Shown here: positions 1-8,246 of the stretch, piece by piece
How positions within the stretch are numbered: the first letter of the stretch is position 1
Layout: the number at the start of each line of letters is the position of its first letter
Virus record (IMG/VR): IMGVR_UViG_3300043436_001123
Span: 1 to 33,706 of that record
Strand: one strand, 5' to 3'
DNA: 33,706 nucleotides
Source: a virus
Position numbers and translations under genes: made by a program
The notes under the pieces: model-generated
Databases searched by the model: none
Told to the model about the DNA's origin: nothing
Seen by the model: the letters and a program-made list of their open reading frames with translations, nothing else

Positions 1-127
1 TGGTACAATTACCATTTCAATCGGCTGTGCTGTGTATGACTTCAACCATGTGAAGTTCATGTCATGTATCATTTGCCTTTTGGCCACATAGGTATTGTTG
101 AAAATCTCGTATGCTTCGCGGATTTCA
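1..127. repeat. 127-bp terminal repeat, left copy (circular join)
   Basis: These 127 bases are identical to 33580-33706. The repeat lies inside the portal reading frame, which continues across the join without a stop or a shift. An exact 127-base overlap is what a de Bruijn assembler with k=127 leaves when it walks round a circle. The simplest reading is therefore a circularly closed or circularly permuted genome of 33,579 bp, not a biological direct terminal repeat. Confidence 0.95.
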
Positions 128-1035
128 TTACGACCGCCTAACTGCCCCTCTGTCTTAATTCCGAATAAAGATGGCGATGTAATTTGATGGCCAGCGAAAA
201 TCTCTTGCTGAACTAAATTATTGATGTTCGTAAAATCTTCCTTCGTTAAAATCGACTGCCCCAGCGGTACAATGTCAGCACTGTTTTCTTTGCTGTTGTT
301 GAACATTATAACCGTGCGGCGGCCATCGGCTCCCGTGAACTTCTTTAAAACCGCCTTTTCAATCTCTTCCTTCGCATCCTCATCCGGTGGGTTGCCGTTG
401 TTCAAATTGATTAACGTGCTACCGACAAAACCTTGATTGGCATTGCCTAAAATGTGGCGGCCTATTTGAACATCGCTTTCAATATAATTTAACGCTTGTT
501 GATAACCAGGAATAGGATAGTAGCTGGCCTGTGGGTTGTATTGTTTGTAAACAAAGATTTGTGTTTCATTCGGCGTTGATGGATCAAACACCGGATATTC
601 GCGCACCTTTTCTTTGTTATCGTTCCAATCCTTTTTTACATACACCTTTGCACCGCATACGCTGATTCTGCAATTCTTAAAAGGGATGTGAAAAACGCTG
701 GCAATTTTGCCTAACTTATTGTAAACGATTTGCAGATAGTAACCCGCATGAATCTCATCGTCAAGGATTGCTTTTTCTGCAATCTCGTTCCACGTTTCGC
801 CCTGCTCGTTTGCCTTTAATTTACCGGCATCGTCAGCAAAACCTTTACCTAAAATATAACCAGCTTTGCCTCGTACAATAGCACCGTGTTTTGGACTTTC
901 ATTGTAAAGGCTCAAAATGTATTCGGGATAGTTATTGAGCAAACCAAACTCCACAAAACCCTTAGTCCTATTTTCTGTGAACTTAGGTTGTTGAGCTTGG
1001 TCAAACTTTAATTCGATAAATTTATATTTGCTCAT
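1..1035 (-). CDS. Portal protein, N-terminal part (continues at 33579)
   Basis: This is codons 1-345 of a 699-aa protein; the rest lies at 33579-32515 across the circular join. The start ATG at 1035 overlaps the TGA of the 122-aa gene as ATGA. The N-terminal half has the features of phage portal proteins: a GLLNNYPEYI motif near the start, mixed alpha/beta segments, and later SIFGIKTEG-like and INNLVQQEIFAGH segments typical of the clip/stem region of Bacteroidota phage portals. A portal forms the dodecameric ring at the capsid vertex through which terminase pumps DNA. It sits downstream of capsid and tail-tube genes and upstream of the head-tail adaptor. No stop codon appears up to position 1, so the frame is intact. 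The family call is from recognition of sequence pattern and context. Confidence 0.85.
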   Translation of the reverse strand, partial: MSKYKFIELKFDQAQQPKFTENRTKGFVEFGLLNNYPEYILSLYNESPKHGAIVRGKAGYILGKGFADDAGKLKANEQGETWNEIAEKAILDDEIHAGYYLQIVYNKLGKIASVFHIPFKNCRISVCGAKVYVKKDWNDNKEKVREYPVFDPSTPNETQIFVYKQYNPQASYYPIPGYQQALNYIESDVQIGRHILGNANQGFVGSTLINLNNGNPPDEDAKEEIEKAVLKKFTGADGRRTVIMFNNSKENSADIVPLGQSILTKEDFTNINNLVQQEIFAGHQITSPSLFGIKTEGQLGGRNEIREAYEIFNNTYVAKRQMIHDMNFTWLKSYTAQPIEMVIVP

Positions 1036-1400
1036 GAGAAAGTTTTAAAAGTATTGTCTTGACCGTCATAAACCGAATCCGCTGCATCCGCCACATCGTT
1101 TAATTGTAAGTAGCCTTCCTCAACCATATTCAACCCCGTTTGGTTTGTGTTCGATGACGATGCCTGTTCAAATATTTGATAACTCCAAAGGCCTGCATCT
1201 TCATCTGCAAAGTATGTGTTAACGGTAATTGTCGAAATATCAAAACGCGCCGTTGTGCTGGTATTGGTTGAAACAAATTTAACTATATTTTCGGTAACAT
1301 TGTTAGTACATACAAAAAGAAAATAAGGGTTTGTCAGCAACGCTAACTCGGTGCCGGTGTAGATGATTTGCTGCGTCTGTCCTTTTTGTAAAGTTAGCAT
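1032..1400 (-). CDS. Conserved 122-aa virion-region protein
   Basis: I do not recognise a named family. It is a 122-aa, beta-rich, Thr/Asn/Ser-rich protein without a signal peptide or membrane segment. It has a LWSYQIFEQ segment followed by VEEGYLQL, a pattern I associate with small structural proteins next to the portal in Bacteroidota phages. It starts at ATG 1400, just after a bidirectional hairpin (1411-1432), and its stop overlaps the portal start as ATGA, so the two are translationally coupled. A role in the neck or as a minor structural protein is inferred from position only. Confidence 0.7.
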   Translation of the reverse strand: MLTLQKGQTQQIIYTGTELALLTNPYFLFVCTNNVTENIVKFVSTNTSTTARFDISTITVNTYFADEDAGLWSYQIFEQASSSNTNQTGLNMVEEGYLQLNDVADAADSVYDGQDNTFKTFS

Positions 1401-1405
1401 AATTT

Positions 1406-1440
1406 AAAAACCCCGACTTACATCGGTCGGGGTTCATTTT
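1406..1440. terminator. Bidirectional hairpin after the tail-tube gene
   Basis: A perfect 7-bp stem, CCCCGAC (1411-1417) with GTCGGGG (1426-1432), encloses an 8-nt loop. On the minus strand it is followed by TTTTT (1410-1406). On the plus strand it is followed by TTCATTTTT. It separates the putative tail-tube gene from the 122-aa gene and portal. It could act as a partial terminator or as a 3'-end stabiliser for the abundant upstream message. Confidence 0.75.
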
Positions 1441-1459
1441 TATTTCTTTGTAAATGCTT

Positions 1460-1999
1460 TTAAGTTCCTGGTGTTTCAAGTGCCGCTGCAACTGCTCCAG
1501 ACACTACAAGGAAGTCCTCACGTTCAACACTTGTAAAGGTTAACAGATAACCATTACGATCTCCTGCCGCTGTTCCAGAACCACCCTCTGAGGTGTCAAG
1601 TAACAAACCAAACTCTTTACCAAACATGCGGTATGTACCATCCATTTCTTTGGTAACAAAAGTTAATCTGTTTTTCGCCAAAGTGGTTACAAGGTTACGA
1701 GTGTTTGCATCTCTTTTGTTCAAAGGCAAAACAACTTGATGCGTGTAAAAGAATGTTCCGTTTTCTTGTGAACCAGTACCGCTGTTGCCAGTGTTTGCTG
1801 TTGCACGTGGAACCTCAATTTTCCAAAATCTTTTGCCGGTTGCTTTGGTCATACCTGTAACGGTGCCAGAAGCATCAACTACACGACTGTTGCCCGATGC
1901 GTCATACAACGCGCTGTTTTCAATAACGTAGATAACCTCAACGCCGCCAACACTATCGCGGCAGTCTATAACGTAACCCGCTGTTAATGCACATGCCAT
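1460..1999 (-). CDS. Putative major tail (tube) protein
   Basis: 179 aa, compact and beta-rich. After a short N-terminus (MACALTAGYVIDCRD) comes a beta domain with FFYTHQVVLPLNKRD near the middle. Then comes a segment reading KEFGLLLDTSEGG and AAGDRNGYLLTFTSVERED. The 'GYxLTFTxxE' ending is a pattern I associate with tail-tube proteins of Bacteroidota siphophages. The gene lies directly downstream of the major capsid gene, with its own hairpin on each side, as expected for a highly expressed structural gene. No sheath gene is visible, so the tail is probably non-contractile. It could alternatively be another abundant virion protein; the assignment is by pattern and position. Confidence 0.6.
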   Translation of the reverse strand: MACALTAGYVIDCRDSVGGVEVIYVIENSALYDASGNSRVVDASGTVTGMTKATGKRFWKIEVPRATANTGNSGTGSQENGTFFYTHQVVLPLNKRDANTRNLVTTLAKNRLTFVTKEMDGTYRMFGKEFGLLLDTSEGGSGTAAGDRNGYLLTFTSVEREDFLVVSGAVAAALETPGT

Positions 2000-2012
2000 A
2001 ATATTAATTTTT

Positions 2013-2041
2013 AAAAAAGGCGGCTATAAAACCGCCTTTTT
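2013..2041. terminator. Bidirectional hairpin after the major capsid gene
   Basis: AAAGGCGG (2016-2023) pairs with CCGCCTTT (2032-2039) around an 8-nt loop. A run of T follows on each strand (minus strand: T run at 2018-2013; plus strand: T run ending at 2041). It lies between the capsid and tail-tube genes, and the tail-tube start codon follows within about 15 nt on the minus strand. Confidence 0.8.
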
Positions 2042-2056
2042 AGTTTATAAATTTAC

Positions 2057-3013
2057 TTAGGATATTGTACCCAAGAACTGTACTACTTCGTTTGTGAATG
2101 CTACGTTTACACCTAACTTCCACTTTGCAACATACTTCACAATTTGCTGATCATCGCTGTACCACATTTTATAGTTGTTCTCTTCGTTCTCGATGTCAAC
2201 TGCCATTACAAGGTTGCTAACGCGTGTAGCGAAAATATCGCCAGTACCATCCAAACCGTGTACCGCTTCCAACTTAATGCCAGTACCAGGGATAGTCAAA
2301 CCACCGTAGTTGCTGTTATCGTTGTAGTTGTAGTGAAACAAGTTAGCCGCTACACCTGCATCAACGTACAAGTCGTAAACATCGTATCCTACCATTACCA
2401 CTACATCAGTCATGCCTTTCAAAGCCGCTGGAATCTTATTCTTTACATTCTGGATAATGCTGATCACGTTTGCTGAAGTAATTGCTGGAGTACCAGACAA
2501 TGCGCCTGTGTTAGCACTAACTGGAGAACCCGCTGCGATTTGCTTAATCAAACCGTTGAACTTGTTAAGGTTCGCGTTAACGCTTCCGGTATCGCCCTGC
2601 CATAATGCAGTTTCATTTTGCGCTGCAATCTTTGCGTTTTTACGCTCTAAGTAAGCCGCTTGAAATTGTGCGTTTGTAAAATCTTCGTAGGTGCTTCCTG
2701 CTCTCAACGCTTGTTGAGTAAAGAAGGCTTCAAGGTCATTGATGCAAAGGTTTTCGTTAACCTTAATCTTACCAACTACAACCTCACGCTGTGTGATTGA
2801 AGTTGTACCAGATGCATCAAATGCACATGATTGGGTTTGGAAAACTGCATCGGTATCGAACAAAGGAATTTTTGCTGAACTTTTAACTTCGCGCAAAACA
2901 ATGCCATCCTGTAGGATCAACTGTTGTGTCTTTGCTCCGAAAACTGCTGACATCAAAAGGGGTTCTATTTGCTCCCTTGTGTATGCGGTTAATGTACTTA
3001 ATGAGAATGCCAT
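2057..3013 (-). CDS. Major capsid protein (HK97-like fold expected)
   Basis: 318 aa. The sequence reads as a Bacteroidota-phage major capsid protein. An alpha-helical N-terminus (LTAYTREQIEPLLMSAVF) is followed by a beta segment (SSAKIPLFDTDAVFQ) and INDLEAFFTQQALRAGS. A central spine helix follows, then VVVMVGYDVYDLYV and a P-domain ending in EENNYKMWYSDDQQIVKYVA with a C-terminal NEVVQFLG strand. The order protease, scaffold-like protein, capsid, tail tube is the usual head-module order. The start ATG (3013) is preceded by the A-rich motif AAGCAAAATAAA rather than a Shine-Dalgarno site, and only 1 nt separates it from the upstream gene. Whether the N-terminus is processed by the upstream protease cannot be seen. 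Confidence 0.85.
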   Translation of the reverse strand: MAFSLSTLTAYTREQIEPLLMSAVFGAKTQQLILQDGIVLREVKSSAKIPLFDTDAVFQTQSCAFDASGTTSITQREVVVGKIKVNENLCINDLEAFFTQQALRAGSTYEDFTNAQFQAAYLERKNAKIAAQNETALWQGDTGSVNANLNKFNGLIKQIAAGSPVSANTGALSGTPAITSANVISIIQNVKNKIPAALKGMTDVVVMVGYDVYDLYVDAGVAANLFHYNYNDNSNYGGLTIPGTGIKLEAVHGLDGTGDIFATRVSNLVMAVDIENEENNYKMWYSDDQQIVKYVAKWKLGVNVAFTNEVVQFLGTIS

Positions 3014-3014
3014 T

Positions 3015-3590
3015 TTATTTTGCTTTTTTGGTAAAAAATACTTTTGTTACGTTTTCAAATAATTCTTTTGGATCTTGTTTTGCAAACTTAGCTGCACCAT
3101 TGCTAGCCGCTGCATCCGCTGTGGCTGTAGGTTGTTCAACTAATAGCTGTGTCAATCCTAAAAGCCCTTCAATCACTGTGTTTGCCTTGTTTAGCTTTGC
3201 TTCATATTCAGCAAATTTGCCTTCGTATGATGCAAACTTTGATTCGTAAGAACTAAACCTTTCGTTTGTGCTTTGCTCAATCTTTGCAAAACGTGATTCT
3301 ATTTCAATGCTCGGATCTTCAACCTCAATTACAGGTTCTGCCGGTGTAATGCTTTCGATAATGCCATTGTCAACAAGTACGATTTTAGTACCGTCAGCAA
3401 GGATGTGCTCGCCTGCTGGTGCTGGCTCTAAACCAATCATTACCATACCGCCTACCTCTAACTTATCAACGGTTACTTCAGTGCCATCCATTAAGGTTGC
3501 ACTGATCATTTCGGTTTTAACTTCGCCCGATGGTGCTGGCTCATCCATTAACGCCAATTTCAACTTTTGTAATATTTCTTTTGCGTTCAT
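3015..3590 (-). CDS. Scaffold-like protein with beta-rich N-terminal domain
   Basis: 191 aa in two parts. Residues about 1-95 are beta-rich and contain TLMDGTEVTVDKLEVGGMV and AEHILADGTKIVLVDNG-like turns, resembling the small decoration or carboxypeptidase-like domains often seen next to phage scaffolds. Residues about 96-155 form a heptad-like coiled coil with three near-repeats of 'SYESKF / SYEGKF / EYEAKL'. A short C-terminus is rich in Lys and Phe, as expected for a scaffold segment that binds capsid protein. The position between protease and capsid genes supports an internal scaffolding role. Its start context shares an 18-nt identical stretch with the gene starting at 10863. Confidence 0.65.
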   Translation of the reverse strand: MNAKEILQKLKLALMDEPAPSGEVKTEMISATLMDGTEVTVDKLEVGGMVMIGLEPAPAGEHILADGTKIVLVDNGIIESITPAEPVIEVEDPSIEIESRFAKIEQSTNERFSSYESKFASYEGKFAEYEAKLNKANTVIEGLLGLTQLLVEQPTATADAAASNGAAKFAKQDPKELFENVTKVFFTKKAK

Positions 3591-3604
3591 AATGTATTGT
3601 ATAT

Positions 3605-4186
3605 TTATTCAGTGATTGGTGTAAATAGTAGTTCAACTATTTTTTTTAGCTTTTGTTCCGCGCTTTCTTTTGGCTTATCGTAATCAAAAAAACCCTCAAC
3701 GCTAAAACCTTTAAGTTTGTTTTCTTTTACGGCCTGCCATGCTTCGTCATTCTCAACATACATCGAACCAAACCAGCTACCATCGGCCGCATCCTCATAT
3801 CCTTTCATTGGCAATATTCCACGCTCGGCATCGGTAATAAACGATTCAAATAAAACTACCCCTTCAAGTTTTAACTGCTCATCGTGCATAACGTTGACGT
3901 TCTTTTGATAGCCACGCTTTGCGTATTTAATAGCAATCTTTTGGATGGTGTCTTTTGAGAATTTTACATAGTGGTTGCCCATTTCATCGTTAGTCCGAAA
4001 TATTAATTTGTCGGCTAACATCAAAGGGCCGCTAATAATGCGGCGATCTTCGCTCTCAATCTTGTATGCTTGGTGCTGGTTAAAGGCAATAAAGTCCTTT
4101 TCGATTGCGGGTAAATCTACCAGCGCAATGTAATCGACTTCGCTATTGTCATCCCTTATCCGTAACTCATAAACTGGAATATCCAT
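3605..4186 (-). CDS. Prohead protease, XkdF / peptidase S78-like
   Basis: 193 aa. The N-terminus (VDYIALVDLPAIEKDFIAF) matches the opening of XkdF-like putative serine proteases, which read 'IALVDxPAIxxxFxAF'. A His lies in NVNVMHDEQ (near residue 100) and a Ser in KGFSVEGFFD (near 163), in the order and spacing expected of the herpes/phage prohead protease catalytic residues. The protein would cleave scaffold and possibly capsid protein during head maturation. It is the first gene of the head block, after a 120-nt gap that follows the tape measure. No Shine-Dalgarno sequence is present; the leader is AT-rich. Confidence 0.8.
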   Translation of the reverse strand: MDIPVYELRIRDDNSEVDYIALVDLPAIEKDFIAFNQHQAYKIESEDRRIISGPLMLADKLIFRTNDEMGNHYVKFSKDTIQKIAIKYAKRGYQKNVNVMHDEQLKLEGVVLFESFITDAERGILPMKGYEDAADGSWFGSMYVENDEAWQAVKENKLKGFSVEGFFDYDKPKESAEQKLKKIVELLFTPITE

Positions 4187-4306
4187 AAAGTAATGTATAT
4201 TTTTTTGTGGTTTGGTTTAAATGGGTTATTTTAGCTTTTTGGTTTAAGTTTAATTTTTAGTAAGCAATCGAACCCCCGCTACGTTTCCACGTTGGCGGGT
4301 TTTTTA
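4187..4306. terminator. 120-nt gap with a hairpin whose T tract faces right
   Basis: CCCGC (4275-4279) pairs with GCGGG (4295-4299), with an inner ACGT/ACGT stem (4281-4284 and 4289-4292), and TTTTTT follows on the plus strand (4300-4305). On the minus strand, the coding strand here, there is no T tract after the hairpin. It is therefore a plus-strand terminator by form, or a 3'-end protector for the tape-measure message. The remaining gap is AT-rich; I see no TANNTTTG promoter on the minus strand. Confidence 0.6.
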
Positions 4307-6148
4307 TCAATTGATTCTGGCCTGACGATTTAATCTTTTAATCTTTTCTTGATTGCCTGTAATATCCGATTCAACTACAAACGCTCTACCAGCGGCGTTT
4401 CCAATCTGGTTAATTTGCCCTTGTTCCAATCTTGTTGTTTCGGCTTGTGGTGCTACGGGAGCGGTAATTGGCGAAGATGGAATATTTGCCCCACCACCGC
4501 CACCTCCACGCCCTGGCACTTTTACGGATGTAATCGCTTTAACGGTTTTTATACCCGTTGCAATTATAGCCGCTACGTTTGCAATTTTAGCAATAGTTCC
4601 GAAAGGTTCGGGTAATGTTGACTTTGCTTTGATTACCTCCGAAGCCCCCAAGTAGGTATTAATCAACGCTTGTGAAACGGCCAACGCTTTGCCGGCTGCG
4701 GTTTCTTTGCCGATAATATCTGATGCAGTTCCGAGCGCATTTGATACTGCTTGTATTGAACCGATGCGCTTTTGATCTGCTTCTAATTGCAAATCTGACA
4801 ATCCTTTTTCTAATGCTATCTGATCGGCTGTTTTTTGTTCTTTATCTTTAATATCCTTGCCCCTTAATTCAATAGATTGAGTAACTCTATTAAGTAGCCG
4901 CGCGTTTGATTCTTCCGTTGTTTTTTCAAGTCCATCTGTTACCTCTTGTCGTTCGGCTTTTACGAAGGCTCTTGTGTCAGCGATTCTTTTTGCGTTAAAC
5001 TCCTCTATTCTTTTGCGTTCATCTTCGAGTGCTTTTGCATCTGCAGCATCTTTAATAGCTTTTAACCTTTTGCGCTCGGCTTCTGCTTGACGGCCTGCTT
5101 CTGCCCGTTTATTGGCTGCTTCTATTTTTTTAGCTTGTTCCGCCGCCGCTGCGTCTTTATCTTCCTTACCCGCTTCCGCTGCCAGTACCGCTTGTTGTTG
5201 TTTTAATTCCCTAAACCGTGCGGCCTCCTCCTCACTTAGTTTGCCTTGTAATGAAAGAACTTGTCTAAGGTTGTTTAATTCATCTTCATACATTTTATTT
5301 TTAACCGCCCGTATTTCTTTTGATGTCGCGCCCTGCGCTTGCATTATTTCAATCTGATTATTTAATGCCTCATTATTCTTTGTGGTTGCTTTTGTTAGCT
5401 TTTCAGTTGTGCGATCCGCTTCGCTTGTCAATCCAATAAAGTCAGTAAAGCCGGTAATTAGCTTACCAAAAAAGTCAGTAATACCTTTCAACGGGCCGAG
5501 TAGTTTTTCAATAACCTTTTTTACTTCATCAAAGTTTTCAATTAATAAACCAATCAATACAACGAGCGCACCAATACCGGTGGCAATGATGGCTCCGCGT
5601 AAACTTTTGAAGCCTTTACTACTTTCATCGACCGACTTAGTAAATAGCTTTTGTGCTGTGGCTGCTATAGCTGTAGCCGCTGCCGATGCTTTTTGAAATA
5701 CGGTAGTTGCTTTAATTACATTGCCCAAATCCCTAAATGACTTCACACCCTCCAAAACACCGTTAAGGCCTTGGCTTAATGCCATTGCACTATTAACTTT
5801 TAACAACGCTTGTTCTACTTCTTTGCTCTCAGTACCGAACAAACCGATGGCGCCCTGTGCTGCACTGAACCCACTTGCTACCGCGCTAATAGATTGGCCA
5901 AACGCTTGGAACTTTCTGTCCCCGTCAAAGGCCGCTACCAATCGACTAGCATCGTCAATCGTACCCTTCAATCCTTCTACGTTCTTAGCCGCGTTTGCAG
6001 CCTCTTGGCTGAACTCCCCAAAGTTTTCTATGGCGTTGGTTAACTCGGTGCGCGCCTCCTTTAATCGGCTTTTAATTGAGCCTACCGATTTCTCCGCATT
6101 CTTACTATCTACTTTGACCTCTACTGCTATTGTTGATGTTTCTGCCAT
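4307..6148 (-). CDS. Tail tape measure protein
   Basis: 613 aa. It has a long helical N-terminal part with VDSKNAEKSVGSIKSRLKE, typical of tape-measure starts. A hydrophobic segment (AIIATGIGALVVLIGLLI, about residues 186-203) and a highly charged coiled coil (about 325-390, rich in Ala, Glu, Lys and Arg) follow. Next is a hydrophobic region with SQALINTYLGASEVIKA, a motif common in tape measures, and a Gly-rich linker (GGGGGGANIP) near the C-terminus. Tape measures set tail length; at about 0.15 nm per residue this would give a tail near 90 nm. The gene follows two tail-tip proteins and precedes the head block, an unusual order. Its start ATG 6148 is 1 nt after the upstream stop. Confidence 0.88.
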   Translation of the reverse strand: MAETSTIAVEVKVDSKNAEKSVGSIKSRLKEARTELTNAIENFGEFSQEAANAAKNVEGLKGTIDDASRLVAAFDGDRKFQAFGQSISAVASGFSAAQGAIGLFGTESKEVEQALLKVNSAMALSQGLNGVLEGVKSFRDLGNVIKATTVFQKASAAATAIAATAQKLFTKSVDESSKGFKSLRGAIIATGIGALVVLIGLLIENFDEVKKVIEKLLGPLKGITDFFGKLITGFTDFIGLTSEADRTTEKLTKATTKNNEALNNQIEIMQAQGATSKEIRAVKNKMYEDELNNLRQVLSLQGKLSEEEAARFRELKQQQAVLAAEAGKEDKDAAAAEQAKKIEAANKRAEAGRQAEAERKRLKAIKDAADAKALEDERKRIEEFNAKRIADTRAFVKAERQEVTDGLEKTTEESNARLLNRVTQSIELRGKDIKDKEQKTADQIALEKGLSDLQLEADQKRIGSIQAVSNALGTASDIIGKETAAGKALAVSQALINTYLGASEVIKAKSTLPEPFGTIAKIANVAAIIATGIKTVKAITSVKVPGRGGGGGGANIPSSPITAPVAPQAETTRLEQGQINQIGNAAGRAFVVESDITGNQEKIKRLNRQARIN

Positions 6149-6149
6149 T

Positions 6150-8246
6150 TTAATATGTTGTGTTTATTACTCTTAAAAGTTCACATTTGGTTAACTCATT
6201 CGCCCCTGCGTCATAGTCCATAACTTTTGACAAACGGTATAAACCGCCGTCAATGTATTTGAATGTTGCAAAGTCCAGATTAAATATGTCCTGTTCATTT
6301 AGTTTAAAAAACGCCGTTAACAATCGGCTGTCCTTATCTGTAATTTCGGCCATGTAACTACTGTAATAAAGATTGAACTGGTTTACGTTTATTGCACCGC
6401 TAACCAGCACAAAGAATAGTTCAATAGGTACACCAAAGTTGATGTCGTTTGTAGGAACATCTGGATCGTCAAAGTGTCCAGCGTAACAATATTCAGTTGT
6501 TGTATGTATATTACCACCCCCGCCTGCATTCTGTATGTGCCAGGTATCAACGCCAGTAATTTTTTTACATTGCAATATCCGTATTACACTATCTACGTTT
6601 TCCTCTAAATCGTTATTGCGTTTAAATATTGTGCTGTAAACTTTATCTTCGCCACCGTAACCAACTAACACAGTGCTGGCAAAAATGATGTCCACTTGTT
6701 CAGTATCTTTTGCAAACTCCAAACCGTTATCAAATATTCTATCCCCGTACCCTTCATTGTAGCGTTTACGATATTGCTCAAGAAAAAAGTCACTATCGTC
6801 TTTGAATTTGAAGTTGTAATAACGCGCGTTTACTTCGCTCATTGGCTTAATGCTTATTTGCTTTTGCCTATCCATCTTTGCGCTCCAATCTTCAATAACA
6901 CCGGTATAAAAATCGGTATAAGGTTTTACGATTAATCTTTTTTCGATAAACTTATCCTCCGTTACATAAAGGTTAAACAACTTTAAAAGGCTAATAAAGA
7001 AATCACGTTGGAATATGTTTTTAGGTATAATATCGTTTATAGTTAAACTATCTCCTAACGTAGCAGCTACAAGTGTGGCAGCGGTTGCTGAAATATTGAA
7101 TAGGCTAATCGTGCTGTTTAAGTTAAACACTTGTGAACTGCTAACCGGTGCATCCGTACAAGCGTAAAGCCTTATAATATCGTTTGTATTTAATGTTGTT
7201 GTAAAATCAAACTCAAAGCTAAATGATTCAGCCGAACCGCTACCGCTGTTTAATATTGTTTGAAAAGACAAATATTGTGCGCTGCCATAGGTGTCAGTAA
7301 TGCTACCGCTTTTAATACCTACAAAGAATGTTTGTGCTGTGTCTGAAGTAGTTGTTCCCGATATTGTCATACGGATGCGAACACTTGTAGAAGTCGCGCC
7401 GATGTATTGAAATTCTCCACTGCTTCCAAAGTCTGTAAAGTTTGCTGTTACGGTTCCCGATACGGGAATAGGCGACTTATCAACGGCGGGATCTATGCCA
7501 TCCCCAAACAGCACGTTTGTAGGGCCACCCGTTGCATTCACAAAATTAGTCGTTGACCTTAGCAACTGCTTTTGATTATGCGGTACAATCAAAGATTTAA
7601 ACCGTGTTGTTTCCTTTAATGGAAACTCTAAGGTATAGCCCGAATTTGTTACAATCTTTTCAAGGTAATCTTTTACAAACAAAGCAGGTCTAAATGTACC
7701 AAACCTCCAATTCTTTTTATTTGTGCTGTAGGTTCCATAATCAATAAGCGGATAAACATAACCGCTTCCAGCCTGTGCATTGTCCCATGATGCCACAATA
7801 TTGGCAATGCTGTATGTGTGGTCGTATGCACTAAAATTCAAATCTTCTAATCGGCTATTGCCTAACTTTGCAATAAAGCCGCCTAACTCCCCAAATACCG
7901 CCGTTTCATATTCCACATTATCGCCATCGTAAAGTATTTCAGTTAATCGAAATATACCTTTTACGATCTGCAAACCGTTTACCTCGATACGACAAGCCGC
8001 CGACTTTGAGGCGTTAAAATTGTAAGCAATGTTTGGCGCGGTATCGGATGTAAAGTTGCTATTGTTAAACTCAAAGATATTACCTAACAAAGCATTGTTT
8101 CGGGTTGTGCCAGGTATAACAATAGTTTTGCTGAATGTAGTGGCCTTGCTGTCTAAGTTTTGGAGGTCATCAACGGCGTAAGTTATTTGCTGACTTAATG
8201 CCTGTGTTAAATCTAACTCGTTATTTTCTATAAATATTCTTGTCAT
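6150..8246 (-). CDS. Large tail-tip / baseplate-like protein
   Basis: 698 aa from ATG 8246. A TTG 12 nt upstream (8258) would give a longer form, but the ATG overlaps the TGA of the small upstream gene as ATGA and is the better start. The protein begins TRIFIENNELDLTQ and continues with VDDLQNLDSKATTFSKTI and IPGTTRNNALLGNIFEF. This is a start I associate with large tail proteins of Bacteroidota siphophages (distal-tail or tail-hub type). The middle is Ser/Thr-rich and beta-rich; the C-terminus ends YIDGGLYRLSKVMDYDAG. There is no signal peptide or enzyme motif. It lies next to the tape measure, as expected for a tail-tip hub component. The exact role is inferred. Confidence 0.65.
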   Translation of the reverse strand: MTRIFIENNELDLTQALSQQITYAVDDLQNLDSKATTFSKTIVIPGTTRNNALLGNIFEFNNSNFTSDTAPNIAYNFNASKSAACRIEVNGLQIVKGIFRLTEILYDGDNVEYETAVFGELGGFIAKLGNSRLEDLNFSAYDHTYSIANIVASWDNAQAGSGYVYPLIDYGTYSTNKKNWRFGTFRPALFVKDYLEKIVTNSGYTLEFPLKETTRFKSLIVPHNQKQLLRSTTNFVNATGGPTNVLFGDGIDPAVDKSPIPVSGTVTANFTDFGSSGEFQYIGATSTSVRIRMTISGTTTSDTAQTFFVGIKSGSITDTYGSAQYLSFQTILNSGSGSAESFSFEFDFTTTLNTNDIIRLYACTDAPVSSSQVFNLNSTISLFNISATAATLVAATLGDSLTINDIIPKNIFQRDFFISLLKLFNLYVTEDKFIEKRLIVKPYTDFYTGVIEDWSAKMDRQKQISIKPMSEVNARYYNFKFKDDSDFFLEQYRKRYNEGYGDRIFDNGLEFAKDTEQVDIIFASTVLVGYGGEDKVYSTIFKRNNDLEENVDSVIRILQCKKITGVDTWHIQNAGGGGNIHTTTEYCYAGHFDDPDVPTNDINFGVPIELFFVLVSGAINVNQFNLYYSSYMAEITDKDSRLLTAFFKLNEQDIFNLDFATFKYIDGGLYRLSKVMDYDAGANELTKCELLRVINTTY

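Noticed and set aside
1-127. True direct terminal repeat of a packaged genome
   Set aside because: The length equals a common assembly k-mer and lies inside a gene that reads through; assembly overlap is the simpler explanation.
1303-1491. 62-codon minus-strand frame across the 1411-1432 hairpin
   Set aside because: It overlaps two better genes and runs through a terminator-like hairpin; composition is not protein-like.
2144-2654. Plus-strand frames opposite the major capsid gene
   Set aside because: Antisense shadows of a strongly supported gene.
4255-4300. tRNA-like T arm (GGTTCGATT on the minus strand) beside the hairpin
   Set aside because: The stem that should close the T loop does not pair, and no acceptor, D or anticodon arm is present.
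5721-6176. 151-codon plus-strand frame opposite the tape measure
   Set aside because: It is a shadow of the coiled-coil codons of the tape measure, with no homologous look and no promoter or leader.
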